From contig JAECQP010000006.1 of the NCBI GenBank assembly GCA_015999745.1, positions 1 through 64,000 on the forward strand: DNA of 64,000 nt, read 5' to 3'. Under the pieces are notes generated by a model. It made no database searches and was not told where the DNA came from. It saw nothing but the letters and a program-made list of their open reading frames with translations. Origin of the DNA: Sphingobacteriia bacterium. Lineage in GTDB: Bacteria; Bacteroidota; Bacteroidia; Chitinophagales; Chitinophagaceae. Shown here one piece after another: positions 7,881 through 17,224 of this stretch (position 1 is the first letter of the stretch; the number at the start of each line of letters is the position of its first letter). The translations under genes and the position numbers were made by a program.

Positions 7881-9164
7881 ATGACCTTGAACAGAACAAT
7901 TCCCCCAACTATAACAGATGCTGTAAGCTTTGATCTGCAGTTAAGAAAATGCGATCAGTATCAACTCGACAATGGTGTACCGGTTTACAGCCTGGATGCC
8001 GGCACACAGGAAGTACTGCTGGTTGAATGGGTCTTTTATGCAGGTAACTGGTATGAGCAGAAAAACATTGTAGCCGCCACCACCAATTTTATGCTGAAGA
8101 ACGGCACCAATACAAAAAATGCTTTCAGCATCAACGAGCATTTTGAATTTTACGGCGCCTACCTGAACAGAAGCTGTTACAATGAAACGGCAACCATTAC
8201 CCTGCACTGCCTCAGCAAACACATCAATGAGTTATTGCCGGTAGTAGCGGAGATTATCACGGAATCCATTTTTCCGGAAGAGGAGCTGAATACCTACCGC
8301 CAGAACCAGAAACAAAGGCTGGAAGTAAATCTGAAGAAATGTGATTTTATCGCCAACCGGCTGATTGATGAATATGTATACGGCATTCAGCATCCTTATG
8401 GGAAATACACTTCCACGCTGGATTACGATCACCTGAACAGGGAAGAGCTGGTTGCATTTTACCGGCAATTCTATACAGAGGGGAACTGTACCATTTTTAC
8501 GGCAGGTAAAATTCCGGCAGGCCTGTCTCAGCAACTGAACCAGGTTTTCGGTAAGCTGCCGCTGCAAAAGAAAACGATCCCTGCAATTCATCATCCGGTG
8601 TTGCCATCTGCGGAAAAAAAAATCAGGATCATCAATGATGCAGAAGGCGTTCAGGGAGCCATCCGTATGGCAAGACCCTTCCCCAACAGGCATCATCCCG
8701 ACTATTCCAAAGTGCAGATTCTGAATAACCTGTTCGGTGGATTCTTTGGATCAAGGCTTATGAGCAATATCCGGGAAGACAAGGGATACACGTATGGCAT
8801 TCACAGCTATATACAGAATCATATTCACGACAGCGCCTGGATGATCAGTACGGAGGCCGGAAGAGATGTTTGCGAAGCCACCATCGAAGAAGTGTACAAG
8901 GAAATGCAGATTCTCTGTAATGACCAGATTGACGAAGAGGAGTTGAGCCTGGTAAGGAATTACATGATTGGCTCGGTATTGGGCGAACTGGACGGACCAT
9001 TCCAGTTGATTTCACGCTGGAAGAATTATGTGTTGAACGACGTGGATGAAAATTATTTTTACAACAGCGTGAATCAGATCAAAACGACCGGGGCGGAAGA
9101 GTTGCAGGAACTTGCGAAAAAGTACCTGAATCCGGATTCTTTTTACGAACTTGTAGTTATCTAA
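7881..9164 (+). CDS. M16-family peptidase-like protein (zinc-free partner subunit)
   Basis: This 427-residue M16 homologue begins 17 bp after its active partner. The region where HxxEH should lie reads NFMLKNGTNTKNAF, so the zinc site is missing. The C-terminal half keeps the conserved FGGFFGSRLMSNIREDKGY and YTYGIHSY stretches, containing the Arg/Tyr pair that positions substrate in the partner's active site. It is therefore read as the non-catalytic subunit of a heterodimeric peptidase. This follows the known biology of M16B pairs. The pairing itself is inferred from adjacency. Confidence 0.88.
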   Translation: MTLNRTIPPTITDAVSFDLQLRKCDQYQLDNGVPVYSLDAGTQEVLLVEWVFYAGNWYEQKNIVAATTNFMLKNGTNTKNAFSINEHFEFYGAYLNRSCYNETATITLHCLSKHINELLPVVAEIITESIFPEEELNTYRQNQKQRLEVNLKKCDFIANRLIDEYVYGIQHPYGKYTSTLDYDHLNREELVAFYRQFYTEGNCTIFTAGKIPAGLSQQLNQVFGKLPLQKKTIPAIHHPVLPSAEKKIRIINDAEGVQGAIRMARPFPNRHHPDYSKVQILNNLFGGFFGSRLMSNIREDKGYTYGIHSYIQNHIHDSAWMISTEAGRDVCEATIEEVYKEMQILCNDQIDEEELSLVRNYMIGSVLGELDGPFQLISRWKNYVLNDVDENYFYNSVNQIKTTGAEELQELAKKYLNPDSFYELVVI

Positions 9165-9173
9165 ATCATTGCT

Positions 9174-9536
9174 ATGGGACGCTTCTTTACAAAAACAATT
9201 GCGACTGCAGTTGCGGTGTTGATTGTTGCCTACCTGCTTTCGGGTGTTACCATCGATAATACAGTTACAGCCTTGCTGGTAGCTGTTGTGCTGGGGCTGT
9301 TGAACAATTTTGTAAAACCAATCCTGATCATACTGACCATCCCCTTTACTGTTTTTACCCTGGGACTATTCCTGTTGTTCATCAATGTATTCATCATACA
9401 ACTGGTGGCTAAGATCGTACCTGGTTTTGCGGTAAACGGCTGGTGGACCGCTTTGTTTTTCAGTTTTCTCGTTTCACTGTTCACTTCCATCATTGAGTCT
9501 ATCCTGGGAAAACCGGATGAACCCACCCTGCCTTAA
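9174..9536 (+). CDS. Small four-helix membrane protein (phage-holin-like / YvlD family)
   Basis: This 120-residue protein is almost entirely hydrophobic, with four predicted helices. It fits the 'mycobacterial 4-TMS phage holin' family (PF04020), which is widespread on bacterial chromosomes. The motif LGLLNNFVKPILIILTIP between helices 2 and 3 is typical. Despite the family name there are no phage genes near it, so a lysis function is unlikely. The role is unknown. It starts 9 bp after the second M16 gene, on the same strand, and converges with arsC with a 4-bp overlap of the ends. Confidence 0.8.
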   Translation: MGRFFTKTIATAVAVLIVAYLLSGVTIDNTVTALLVAVVLGLLNNFVKPILIILTIPFTVFTLGLFLLFINVFIIQLVAKIVPGFAVNGWWTALFFSFLVSLFTSIIESILGKPDEPTLP

Positions 9537-10162
9537 CGCTGCTTCACCAGGGAAAAGGTGTACAGCATTTCTGTAGCGATCTGCCCGGATCGCTCTTTGT
9601 AAACGGCTTCCTGCTGTGGTGTACCATCAGATAATTTAGGATCGCTATATGCAATCTTAAAACGCTCTTCAGCGCCAAATACAACCGGGCATGATTCATC
9701 TGCATGATCACAGGTTAAGATCGCACCATAATCTGCAGCCGGATTGGGTGCATCTGCATATTTTTTAGAGAATGCTTCAATGGAGGGTAACTGATCACCC
9801 AAATCCACCAGGTAATGCGGATTATTTTCATTTGCATTTCCGGTAATACGGAACCCTGCGGCCTGCAAAGCCCGGACTGCATTGGGATTAAAAGCGGTGA
9901 TCTCGGTTCCGCCGGAATAACAAACGACACCCTGCACATGGTAATAAGCAGCCGCAGCCTGCGCCCAGATTTGGGCAAAATGGCTCCTTCTCGAATTATG
10001 CGTGCAGATAAATGTCAGTAATATCGGTTGATGATTGTCCGATTTGCGTTTCATGTACTGGCTGAACCGGTGGAGCGCCTCTTTTCGCGCGGCAGCAATG
10101 GTATCAAAATGCTTTTCCGCTTCCTGCAGAAAAGCATGAATCTCTGGATAAAGAGCGGTCAT
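9533..10162 (-). CDS. arsC: Arsenate reductase, low-molecular-weight phosphatase type
   Basis: This 209-residue protein is the last gene of the arsenic operon. The phosphatase-loop motif CTHNSRRS (CX5R) sits in [12 protein letters not shown], and later segments include GTEITAFNP and [11 protein letters not shown]. This is the LMW-PTP-type fold used by thioredoxin-linked ArsC enzymes, which reduce arsenate to arsenite in the cytoplasm. The N-terminal 50 residues extend beyond the minimal domain. Its start overlaps the acr3 stop as ATGA, implying translational coupling with the arsenite exporter. A plain tyrosine-phosphatase role is less likely given the operon. Confidence 0.85.
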   Translation of the reverse strand: MTALYPEIHAFLQEAEKHFDTIAAARKEALHRFSQYMKRKSDNHQPILLTFICTHNSRRSHFAQIWAQAAAAYYHVQGVVCYSGGTEITAFNPNAVRALQAAGFRITGNANENNPHYLVDLGDQLPSIEAFSKKYADAPNPAADYGAILTCDHADESCPVVFGAEERFKIAYSDPKLSDGTPQQEAVYKERSGQIATEMLYTFSLVKQR

Positions 10163-11214
10163 AGATTATATTTTTTTCGAAACCAGAAAGCAAGATTTAC
10201 CAACGCAATCAGTGCAGGCACTTCTACCAATGGGCCAATCACACCGGCAAATGCAGCGCCGCTGTTAATCCCAAATACCCCGATCGCCACTGCAATAGCC
10301 AGTTCAAAATTGTTGCCGGTTGCTGTAAAGGCAATGGCGGTATTCCTGGAATAATCAGCCCCCATTTTTTTCCCGATCAGGAAACTCACCAGGAACATAA
10401 TGGCAAAATAAATCAGCAACGGAATAGCAATACGGATTACATCAACCGGGATCTGAACAATCAGCTGACCTTTCAGGCTGAACATAATTACAATGGTAAA
10501 CAGCAGGGCAAGCAGCGTAATAGGCGATATAAAAGGAAGGTATTTTTGATTGAACCAGGCTTCCCCCTTCCACCGGATCAACAGGTAACGGCTGATCAGG
10601 CCTGCTGCAAAGGGAATACCCAGGAAGATCCCGACTGTTTTGGCAATCTCTGCAATGGTGATATGTACCGCCAGTCCTTCCACGCCAAAATAGGGCGGTA
10701 ACACGGTGATAAAGAGGTAGGCATAAAAACTATAGAAGAATACCTGAAAGATACTGTTGAGCGCCACCAACCCTGCTGCGTATTCCCTGTTCCCTTCTGC
10801 CAGCTCGTTCCATACAATCACCATGGCAATACACCTGGCCAGCCCAATCAGGATCAGGCCTGCCATGTACTCCGGATAATCCTTCAGAAAAATAATAGCC
10901 AACGCAAACATCAGCAAGGGGCCAATGATCCAGTTCAGCAGCAGGGACAGGCTCAGTACTTTGGTATCTTTGAATACTTCCCCGATTTTGCCATAGTTCA
11001 CTTTGGCCAATGGCGGATACATCATCAGTATTAAACCAATGGCCAATGGTATATTGGTGGTACCGCTTGAAAGTGCATTCACCGAATCAGCAGCTGCGGG
11101 GAAAAAGTACCCGATGCCAATTCCCAGTAACATGGCGCCAAAAATCCAAAGCGTAAGATAGCGGTCCAGGAAAGATAGTTTTTTCCTTTCCGCAGCAGGA
11201 TGGCAATGCTCCAT
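10159..11214 (-). CDS. acr3: ACR3-family arsenite efflux transporter
   Basis: This integral membrane protein has about ten hydrophobic helices. The ACR3 N-terminus ([16 protein letters not shown]) and the conserved [13 protein letters not shown], with the essential Cys, are both visible. It exports arsenite across the inner membrane, driven by the proton motive force. The ATG at 11214 gives a 351-residue protein starting MEHCHP. A longer reading from 11268 would run into the arsM gene and adds no conserved sequence. The gene follows arsM by 26 bp and overlaps arsC by 4 bp, so the four ars genes form one transcription unit. Confidence 0.93.
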   Translation of the reverse strand: MEHCHPAAERKKLSFLDRYLTLWIFGAMLLGIGIGYFFPAAADSVNALSSGTTNIPLAIGLILMMYPPLAKVNYGKIGEVFKDTKVLSLSLLLNWIIGPLLMFALAIIFLKDYPEYMAGLILIGLARCIAMVIVWNELAEGNREYAAGLVALNSIFQVFFYSFYAYLFITVLPPYFGVEGLAVHITIAEIAKTVGIFLGIPFAAGLISRYLLIRWKGEAWFNQKYLPFISPITLLALLFTIVIMFSLKGQLIVQIPVDVIRIAIPLLIYFAIMFLVSFLIGKKMGADYSRNTAIAFTATGNNFELAIAVAIGVFGINSGAAFAGVIGPLVEVPALIALVNLAFWFRKKYNL

Positions 11215-11240
11215 AACAGTCAGTTCGTTTAGTGATAGTT

Positions 11241-12086
11241 TTAGCAACAGCCTCCTCCCGGCTTGCAACAGGTTTCAGCAACCGGCTTTTCTGCATAAAC
11301 AGTGATACTGAAAATACCGGTTTCTCCTTTTTTGAAATCGGCCAGTTCTTTTTCATTCAGGTAATTCTTCAGAATATCATCCGGTATAACAATGGCTTTT
11401 TCTTTCTGAATCGTAATATGGTTAAATCCGTTGCTACTGATCAGCTCCAGGTAAACCTGTTTTTGTATGGCACCTGAAACACAGCCTGCATACATTTCGG
11501 CATCCTTCCGCAACGCTTCCGGAAGTTGACCTACCAGCACCACATCGGAAATACTAAAGTGGCCGCCCGGTTTCAATACCCGGAAAATTTCTTTGAATAC
11601 ACCGTCTTTATTCGGCACAAGGTTTAACACACAGTTACTTACAACAACATCAGCAACATTGGAGGCCAGTGGCATGTTCTCAATATCCCCTTCGCGGAAC
11701 TGAACATTGGTGTACCCCAGTTTGGCAGCATTTTCTCTTGCTTTCTCCAACATGGCAGGCGTGAAATCAATACCAATTACTTTCCCGGTTTCTCCTGTTT
11801 CCGCTCTTGCAACAAAGCAATCATTACCGGCGCCGCTTCCCAGGTCTACTACCGTATCACCTGCTTTAATTTTAGCAAACTGCGTGGGCAGACCGCAACC
11901 CAAACCAAGGTCAGCATCGGAATTATATCCATGCAATTGGGTATAATCATCGCTCATAATATTATATACCTCGGTAGAACAACCGCCCGCGCCACAACAG
12001 GAAGATAAATTCTGCTGCAGGGGTTGCGCCGCAATAGCGGTATATTTTTCTTTAACGATGTCTTTTAATGCCTGTTCGTTTTTCAT
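11241..12086 (-). CDS. arsM: Arsenite S-adenosylmethionine methyltransferase
   Basis: This 281-residue class I methyltransferase converts arsenite to methylated, partly volatile arsenicals. The SAM-binding motif [15 protein letters not shown] is present. The arsenic-binding cysteines occur in the CCGAGGCS region (residues 28-36), at GLGCGLP, in VSNCVLNLV and in MYAGCVSG. The C-terminus ends in a Cys-rich tail, CCKPGGGCC, seen in many ArsM proteins and probably an extra arsenite-capturing site. It follows arsR by 17 bp. Having both methylation and efflux in one operon indicates two detoxification outlets. Confidence 0.93.
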   Translation of the reverse strand: MKNEQALKDIVKEKYTAIAAQPLQQNLSSCCGAGGCSTEVYNIMSDDYTQLHGYNSDADLGLGCGLPTQFAKIKAGDTVVDLGSGAGNDCFVARAETGETGKVIGIDFTPAMLEKARENAAKLGYTNVQFREGDIENMPLASNVADVVVSNCVLNLVPNKDGVFKEIFRVLKPGGHFSISDVVLVGQLPEALRKDAEMYAGCVSGAIQKQVYLELISSNGFNHITIQKEKAIVIPDDILKNYLNEKELADFKKGETGIFSITVYAEKPVAETCCKPGGGCC

Positions 12087-12103
12087 ATAATTTGTTTTGT
12101 GAA

Positions 12104-12439
12104 TCAGCAGCAGGAGGATGCCTGCTGGTCTTTCAGTTTATGGAATAAATGATTAAATGATTGATTGAATTTTTCGAAAGCCTTCCAGTTGATGCAATAA
12201 CAACTCCTTGGGCCCTCAACAGTTCCTTTAATTAAACCCGCATCTTTGAGTTCTTTCAGGTGTTGCGAAACGGTTGATTGCGCCAGCGGCAACACTTCTA
12301 CAATTTCGCCGCAAATACATTCATTCTTTTGTGCAAGTACTTTAAGAATAGCGATTCGTGCAGGGTGTGATAACGCCTTTGCAAAAGCCGCAAGCTCCTG
12401 TTCTGCTTTGATGAATTCTTCTAATTTGGGGCTGGCCAT
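12104..12439 (-). CDS. arsR: ArsR/SmtB-family arsenite-responsive repressor
   Basis: This 111-residue winged-helix repressor is the first gene of the arsenic operon. The recognition helix region [18 protein letters not shown] is clear. The sensor cysteines are candidates at ECICGE in the helix preceding recognition, at SCYCINW in the wing, and at the C-terminal SSCC. Arsenite binding would release it from the operators. Two matching ATCG-N8-CGAT palindromes lie upstream, the nearer one 6 bp before the start codon and the other 50 bp before it. They bracket a -7 box, so autorepression of the operon is very probable. Confidence 0.93.
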   Translation of the reverse strand: MASPKLEEFIKAEQELAAFAKALSHPARIAILKVLAQKNECICGEIVEVLPLAQSTVSQHLKELKDAGLIKGTVEGPRSCYCINWKAFEKFNQSFNHLFHKLKDQQASSCC

Positions 12440-12445
12440 AACCTA

Positions 12446-12461
12446 ATCGTTTTTTTACGAT
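12446..12461. promoter_or_regulatory. Candidate ArsR operator O1
   Basis: A 16-bp site has arms ATCGT (12446-12450) and ACGAT (12457-12461), a perfect inverted repeat with an A/T-only centre. It lies between the -7 box and the arsR start codon, over the likely transcription start. A second site of identical length and outer bases lies 44 bp away, centre to centre. Confidence 0.7.
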
Positions 12462-12465
12462 AAAG

Positions 12466-12473
12466 CAAAATTA
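12466..12473 (-). promoter_or_regulatory. -7 element of the ars operon promoter
   Basis: On the minus strand these bases read TAATTTTG, an exact TAnnTTTG match, 26 bp upstream of arsR. The element sits between the two palindromes, so bound ArsR would block it directly. Confidence 0.65.
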
Positions 12474-12489
12474 AGCAGAATTTCTATTC

Positions 12490-12505
12490 ATCGCATAAAA
12501 ACGAT
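12490..12505. promoter_or_regulatory. Candidate ArsR operator O2
   Basis: This 16-bp site has the ATCG-N8-CGAT layout of O1, with four perfectly paired outer bases and an A-rich centre. It begins 16 bp upstream of the -7 box, where the -33 region would be. With O1 it brackets the promoter. Confidence 0.65.
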
Positions 12506-12737
12506 AAAAGAATTTTTACAAAACTTTCCATCATTTGATATCACTTCCCCTGCTTTGGCGCCACTTCTACTATATATACAAATACGGCAAGCAGGCCTTT
12601 TGGAGCGCTTTCACCATTTAACCTTTTTTAAAACCGCTTATCCTATTTCGAAAAATCACTAAAAATATAACTTATTGAAAATCAGTTAATTAAATTAAAC
12701 CAATATCTAATTTCTGCCTATTACCTAAAAATACTTG

Positions 12738-12758
12738 GTACTATGTGTTGCATAGTAC
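12738..12758. promoter_or_regulatory. Candidate PadR operator (perfect 8-bp inverted repeat)
   Basis: The arms GTACTATG (12738-12745) and CATAGTAC (12751-12758) are perfect inverted repeats around TGTTG. A -33-like TTG (12748-12750) lies in the centre. It is spaced 20 bp from a -7-like CATCTTTG (12771-12778). The palindrome therefore covers the probable promoter of the small ORF and the padR/pspC genes, as expected for autorepression by a dimeric PadR protein. Confidence 0.65.
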
Positions 12759-12822
12759 TAGAAAAACCCCCATCTTTGTGTTGTCAATGAAACAAAACAA
12801 AAACCTTTAAAAATAAAAAGTC

Positions 12823-12954
12823 ATGAAAACGCAAACAAACATTCTCGAAACTCCGGTAACTGTTAAAGTACAAAAGCCTGTATTTGGCCTGGCAGATTTC
12901 TGGAACCTGGAGCGTACCCGCAAGGTAAGAATGCCCAGAAGATTCCTGAACTAA
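12823..12954 (+). CDS. Small 43-residue protein upstream of padR
   Basis: An ATG at 12823 opens a 43-codon frame ending at TAA 12952-12954. It is preceded by an A-rich stretch of the kind that serves as a leader in Bacteroidota. The product begins MKTQTNILETPVTVKVQKP and continues with an aromatic patch (FGLADFWNLE) and a basic C-terminus (RTRKVRMPRRFLN). It has no signal peptide or membrane helix. It sits immediately after the candidate PadR operator/promoter and 35 bp before padR, so it would be the first gene of that unit. No function is recognised. A leader peptide or small regulator is possible. Confidence 0.6.
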   Translation: MKTQTNILETPVTVKVQKPVFGLADFWNLERTRKVRMPRRFLN

Positions 12955-12989
12955 TCAGCATCCATCTATCACCCCATAAAACAATTATC

Positions 12990-13355
12990 ATGGATATTCA
13001 AAATACACAGAGTCAGATGCGAAAGGGCGTATTAGAATTTTGTATCTTATCGATCATTCGCCAGGGGGAAGTTTACCCCAGTGACCTGGTCGATAGAATG
13101 AAAGCCGCCAATCTGCATATTCTGGAGGGTACGCTTTATCCCCTGCTTACCAGATTGAAAAATGCAGAACTGCTTACTTACCGTTGGGTGGAAAGTAACA
13201 GTGGACCGCCACGCAAATATTTCGTGATGACCGAAAAGGGACTTGCCTTTTACGGTGAACTCGAAAGAACCTGGAAAGAACTTGCTGATGCAGTTAAGGT
13301 GCTCACCCAACCAACCGCACCTCCAGAAACCGAAAACAACCAAAACCAACCTTAA
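12990..13355 (+). CDS. PadR-family transcriptional regulator
   Basis: This 121-residue winged-helix protein has the PadR signature. The N-terminal MRKGVLEFCILSIIRQGEVY is followed by ILEGTLYPLLTRL, the recognition region, and by a wing with GPPRKYFVMTEKG. The C-terminal helix is short, as in the smaller subgroup. In Bacteroidota such regulators commonly stand directly before a PspC-domain gene, as here (20 bp gap). It probably represses its own operon through the palindrome at 12738-12758. The signal sensed is unknown, but envelope or lipid stress is plausible given the partner. Confidence 0.9.
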   Translation: MDIQNTQSQMRKGVLEFCILSIIRQGEVYPSDLVDRMKAANLHILEGTLYPLLTRLKNAELLTYRWVESNSGPPRKYFVMTEKGLAFYGELERTWKELADAVKVLTQPTAPPETENNQNQP

Positions 13356-13375
13356 CCAAGATAAATAAACATACC

Positions 13376-15589
13376 ATGAAAAAGGTAATTAACATAAACT
13401 TCCAGGGCCGGGTAATCCCCATTGAAGAAGCAGCTTACGATGTACTGAAGCAGTATGTGGAAAGCCTGCGCAAATTCTTTGCCAATGAAGAGGGAAGAGA
13501 TGAAATCATCAATGATATTGAAGGTCGCATCGCTGAACTGTTTGGGGAACGCCTGAAGAAAGGGAGTACCTGCATCACCGGCGAAGATGTAAACGGCATC
13601 ATCGACAGTATGGGTCGCCCTGAAGACTTTGAGGAAGAAGAAAACAATGTGAAGTCTCAGCTGGGTGGCGATAAAAGGAGCCAGGAAGGTACGCGCAGCA
13701 ATTACGAAAACCAAAGCGCCCCCAATAAAGGCAGACTATACAGGGATGACAATGAAAAGATCCTCGGCGGTGTTTGTAGCGGTTTAGCTGCATACTTCCG
13801 CATTGATCCTACCATCATACGTTTGATCTTTGTACTCTTCATTTTCAGCGGCGGAGCTGGTTTCTTACTGTATATCCTGATGTGGATAATACTTCCTTCC
13901 CGTCCGCTGGACAACAATGTACCTTCTACCAAAAGGCTCTACCGGAATCCGGAAGAAAAAGTGGTAGCCGGTGTTGCCAGCGGTATTGCTACCTACTTTA
14001 ATATAGCGATCTGGATTCCGAGACTGATTTTTGCCATGCCCTTGGTAATCGGTATTATCTCTTCGCTGTTCAGAGGCGCATTCTGGTTCGACTTCGATTT
14101 CCCTGATTTTGTATTCAGTTCTTTCGGTGGCACCCTCTTTATTGTATATGCCGTTTTATGGGCAGTTATTCCTGAAGCAAAAAGTGCATCAGAGAAACTG
14201 GAAATGCGCGGTGAAAAAGTAGACCTGCATACCATCAAGAATACCATCCAGGAAGACCTGGAAGGATTCAAATCCCGTGCAGAAAAATGGGGTGGTGAAT
14301 TTTCTGAAAAAGCCAAAGAATTTGGTTCTGAGTTTGGAAGCACAGTTAGCCAGAAAGGGAAACAGTTTGGATCTGAAGCGGCCTATGCAACCAAAAGCGG
14401 AGGAAATAAACTCCTGAATGCAATCGGTATTCTGTTCAAAGCATTCTTCCTGTTCATCGCCGGAATCGTAGCATTCGCCTTGCTTATTGCATTAATTGCA
14501 GTGATGGTTGCCAGCGTTGGTGTATTTCCGCTGAAGGATTTCGTTCTGGAAGGTTTCTGGCAGAATTTCCTGGCCTGGTCTACCTTATTACTCTTCTTAT
14601 TTGTACCTGTACTCGGCATTGTTATCTGGCTGATCAGAAGAATCATGGGAACTAAATCACACAACAAATACCTTGGATATACTTTTGGTGGTCTGTGGAC
14701 GCTGGGTATCATAAGTGTAATTTTTCTGGTAGCCCTGATCTCCAAAAATTTTGATGCCCGTGCCATGGATAAGGAAACCATCAGCATCCGCCAGCCATCG
14801 AATAATAAATTAATGCTGAAAGTGGCCGACTCCAGGGTAAGAGTAGTAGGCAAATGGATGCATTTTGACGGAATCATCAGCCTGGATGAAGACAGCCTGA
14901 TGCTGAATAATATTAATCTCCGCTTCACCAAAAGCCCCGATTCGCTCTATCATATCATCTATACCAAAATAAGCAATGGAAATGACGAAGAAACCGCGCT
15001 GAAGAATGTTGATGAAATTAAATACGGAATTGTGCAGGAAGACAGTATGATTTATCTGAACCGTGGTTTCAGCCTGAAAAAAGGAACCAAGTTCCGTAAC
15101 CAGGGTGTAATCTTAAACATACAGGTACCGATGGGCAAGAAAATCCAGATCGACCCGAATGTGAACAGAAGATTGAACTGGTTCAATATCAACAATGGCA
15201 GAAATGATTTTGACTGGGACGAAGACTGGTATTCCGGCGACCACAGAGGGCTCAGCTCTAATGTTGAATACATCATGACCCCCGGAGGACTGGAAAGAGC
15301 CAATAAAAAAGAATTGGACGAAGAAGAGAAATCTGATGCCGTTGAAGATTTCAAAAAAAGCAAGGAAGAGCTTCAAAAAGAATATGAGCGCAAGCAGAAA
15401 GAGGCGGAGGAACTTAAAAAGGAGCTCGACAAGCCGGTAGATACCAACCGCTATCGCTACCAAAAAGTGACCCTTGTTGAACCCAATACGGTTCAACCCA
15501 AAATAAAAGTAACCATCAAGGAGGCAGCTGAATTGATTGATTTCGGATCGGAGGTAAGCAGAATATCGCTACTGCAACTGATGTCTTAA
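13376..15589 (+). CDS. PspC-domain envelope-stress protein with two PspC domains
   Basis: This 737-residue inner-membrane protein starts with a conserved soluble region (residues 1-90). Two PspC domains follow, at about 121-176 and 187-275, with paired motifs GGVCSGLAAYF and AGVASGIATYF. A stretch of amphipathic repeats follows (EFGSEFGS / KQFGSEAAY). Further membrane helices lie around 345-440. The long C-terminal extracytoplasmic part contains a charged coiled coil near residues 655-690. PspC proteins sense or buffer membrane stress in the phage-shock response. Control by the adjacent PadR protein is inferred from the shared operon. The end of the gene is marked by a strong terminator. Confidence 0.87.
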   Translation: MKKVININFQGRVIPIEEAAYDVLKQYVESLRKFFANEEGRDEIINDIEGRIAELFGERLKKGSTCITGEDVNGIIDSMGRPEDFEEEENNVKSQLGGDKRSQEGTRSNYENQSAPNKGRLYRDDNEKILGGVCSGLAAYFRIDPTIIRLIFVLFIFSGGAGFLLYILMWIILPSRPLDNNVPSTKRLYRNPEEKVVAGVASGIATYFNIAIWIPRLIFAMPLVIGIISSLFRGAFWFDFDFPDFVFSSFGGTLFIVYAVLWAVIPEAKSASEKLEMRGEKVDLHTIKNTIQEDLEGFKSRAEKWGGEFSEKAKEFGSEFGSTVSQKGKQFGSEAAYATKSGGNKLLNAIGILFKAFFLFIAGIVAFALLIALIAVMVASVGVFPLKDFVLEGFWQNFLAWSTLLLFLFVPVLGIVIWLIRRIMGTKSHNKYLGYTFGGLWTLGIISVIFLVALISKNFDARAMDKETISIRQPSNNKLMLKVADSRVRVVGKWMHFDGIISLDEDSLMLNNINLRFTKSPDSLYHIIYTKISNGNDEETALKNVDEIKYGIVQEDSMIYLNRGFSLKKGTKFRNQGVILNIQVPMGKKIQIDPNVNRRLNWFNINNGRNDFDWDEDWYSGDHRGLSSNVEYIMTPGGLERANKKELDEEEKSDAVEDFKKSKEELQKEYERKQKEAEELKKELDKPVDTNRYRYQKVTLVEPNTVQPKIKVTIKEAAELIDFGSEVSRISLLQLMS

Positions 15590-15610
15590 AATAGGTTGGT
15601 ACAGGTTGGA

Positions 15611-15654
15611 AAAAGAACCCTGTCCCTGGTTGGGATGGGGTTCTTCTTTTTTTT
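15611..15654 (+). terminator. Intrinsic terminator of the padR-pspC operon
   Basis: The stem pairs AAGAACCC...TGTCCC with GGGAT...GGGGTTCTT between 15613 and 15645 and is followed by CTTTTTTTT. It starts about 22 bp after the pspC stop, a textbook position. Confidence 0.85.
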
Positions 15655-15681
15655 CTTACTTTGTGCCCCTAAATGATTGTA

Positions 15682-16767
15682 ATGAAAAACACCGCTTTTA
15701 CACAGAAACACATTGCACTTGGAGCAAAAATGGCAGAATTTGCAGGATACAATATGCCGATCAGTTATTCGGGTATTAATGATGAACATGCTACCGTAAG
15801 AAAAAATGCCGGTGTTTTTGATGTAAGCCATATGGGGGAGTTTATGCTGAAAGGTGAACATGCACTGGATCTGATTCAGCGCGTTACCAGCAATGATGCC
15901 TCAAAAATTGATAACGGCCAGGCTCAGTACAGTTGCCTACCCAATAATGAGGGGGGGATTGTAGACGACCTGATCGTTTACTGCATTGAAAAAAACAAAA
16001 CCTACCTGCTGGTAGTGAATGCCTCCAATATTGAAAAAGACTGGAACTGGATTGCAGCGCATAATACCGGGGGCGTTGATATGGAGAATATCAGCGACAA
16101 AACCTGCCTGCTGGCCATCCAGGGGCCCAACGCCACCAAAATACTTCAGCCCCTGACCGATAAGGATATCATGAACCTGAAATATTACACTTTTGTGCAG
16201 GGAACCTTTGCCGGAATAGAGCATGTAATCATCAGTGCAACCGGATACACCGGTTCCGGTGGTGTTGAGATCTATTTTGAAGACAGAGATGGCGCTGCAG
16301 ATAAAATCTGGAATGCCATTTTTGAAACCGGAACGCCGCAGGGCCTGAAGCCGATTGGTTTGGGAGCAAGGGATACCCTCCGCCTCGAAATGGGTTACTG
16401 CTTGTATGGTAATGATATTGACGATACCACTTCACCGCTCGAAGGAGGCCTGGGCTGGATTACCAAGTTCACTAAAGATTTTACCGCTAAAGCAATCCTC
16501 GAAAAACAAAAGGCAGAGGGCGTTAAACGTAAATTGGTTGGGTTTGAAATGCTGGAACGCGGCATCCCCCGCCACGATTACCTGGTTAAAGATGCTTCGG
16601 GCAATACCATCGGTAAAGTTACCAGCGGAACCCAGGCGCCTTCTCTCAACAAGGCCATAGGATTAGGTTATGTAGCTACCGAACATGCCGGTCTGGACAG
16701 CGAAATATATATCGACATCAGGAATACCCTCGTAAAAGCGAAAGTGGTGAAAGCGCCGTTTGCTTAA
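15682..16767 (+). CDS. gcvT: Glycine cleavage system T protein (aminomethyltransferase)
   Basis: The T protein moves the methylene group from the aminomethyl-lipoyl H protein to tetrahydrofolate, releasing ammonia. The sequence shows the family N-terminus ([23 protein letters not shown]). It also has [14 protein letters not shown], the [19 protein letters not shown] folate-site motif, and the C-terminal [12 protein letters not shown] barrel. The ATG at 15682 gives the usual MKNTAF start; an ATG 9 bp upstream is also in frame. At 361 residues it is full length. It stands alone between two terminators, without gcvH or gcvP nearby. Confidence 0.95.
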   Translation: MKNTAFTQKHIALGAKMAEFAGYNMPISYSGINDEHATVRKNAGVFDVSHMGEFMLKGEHALDLIQRVTSNDASKIDNGQAQYSCLPNNEGGIVDDLIVYCIEKNKTYLLVVNASNIEKDWNWIAAHNTGGVDMENISDKTCLLAIQGPNATKILQPLTDKDIMNLKYYTFVQGTFAGIEHVIISATGYTGSGGVEIYFEDRDGAADKIWNAIFETGTPQGLKPIGLGARDTLRLEMGYCLYGNDIDDTTSPLEGGLGWITKFTKDFTAKAILEKQKAEGVKRKLVGFEMLERGIPRHDYLVKDASGNTIGKVTSGTQAPSLNKAIGLGYVATEHAGLDSEIYIDIRNTLVKAKVVKAPFA

Positions 16768-16789
16768 AGCATTACGGATCATACATATT

Positions 16790-16829
16790 GAAGCCGGCGA
16801 CTGGTATTAAAATACTATTCGCCGGCTTC
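16790..16829 (+). terminator. Long hairpin terminator after gcvT
   Basis: GAAGCCGGCGA (16790-16800) pairs perfectly with TCGCCGGCTTC (16819-16829). The inner bases GGTATT/AATACT extend the stem almost to its tip. The T-run is short (TTCC), so termination may be weaker than the stem suggests. It separates gcvT from the RlpA gene. Confidence 0.65.
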
Positions 16830-16845
16830 TTCCGTTAATAGAACA

Positions 16846-17214
16846 ATGAGATACTTCATTACTTTAGTGATTGGGGCCGCAATGCTGCTCTGTTCCTGCC
16901 ACCGTAAAACCGGTGCAGGCAGCCGGTCGGGTACTGAATCGGGCTATGCCTCTTATTATGCCGACAAATACGATGGCAGAAAAACCAGTAATGGAGAAAT
17001 TTTCCGGCAGCGGAAATTAACCGCAGCGCACAAAACATTGCCATTTGGAACAAAAGTAAAAGTTACCAACCTTTCCAATGGCAAAACCGTTAAAGTCAGG
17101 ATCAACGACCGGGGTCCTTTTATAGAAGGCCGGATCATAGATCTCAGTAAGGCTGCTGCAAAAAAAGTAAATATGATCTCAGCCGGGGTAGCCAAAGTAA
17201 AGATCCGTTATTAG
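16846..17214 (+). CDS. RlpA-like double-psi beta-barrel lipoprotein
   Basis: This 122-residue protein has a lipoprotein signal (LLCSC, lipid-modified Cys18) and an RlpA domain. Motifs are [39 protein letters not shown] and VRINDRGPF, ending in a hydrophobic strand. RlpA proteins are septal or cell-wall-associated, and some cleave denuded peptidoglycan strands. There is no C-terminal SPOR domain, so targeting by bare glycan is not expected. Whether it is an active lytic transglycosylase cannot be told from sequence. It is transcribed alone. Confidence 0.88.
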   Translation: MRYFITLVIGAAMLLCSCHRKTGAGSRSGTESGYASYYADKYDGRKTSNGEIFRQRKLTAAHKTLPFGTKVKVTNLSNGKTVKVRINDRGPFIEGRIIDLSKAAAKKVNMISAGVAKVKIRY

Positions 17215-17224
17215 CCCAGGGGCT

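Noticed and set aside
9174..9536. Holin-like protein as a sign of a prophage
   Set aside because: The family is common on ordinary chromosomes and no other phage gene, integrase or attachment repeat is nearby.
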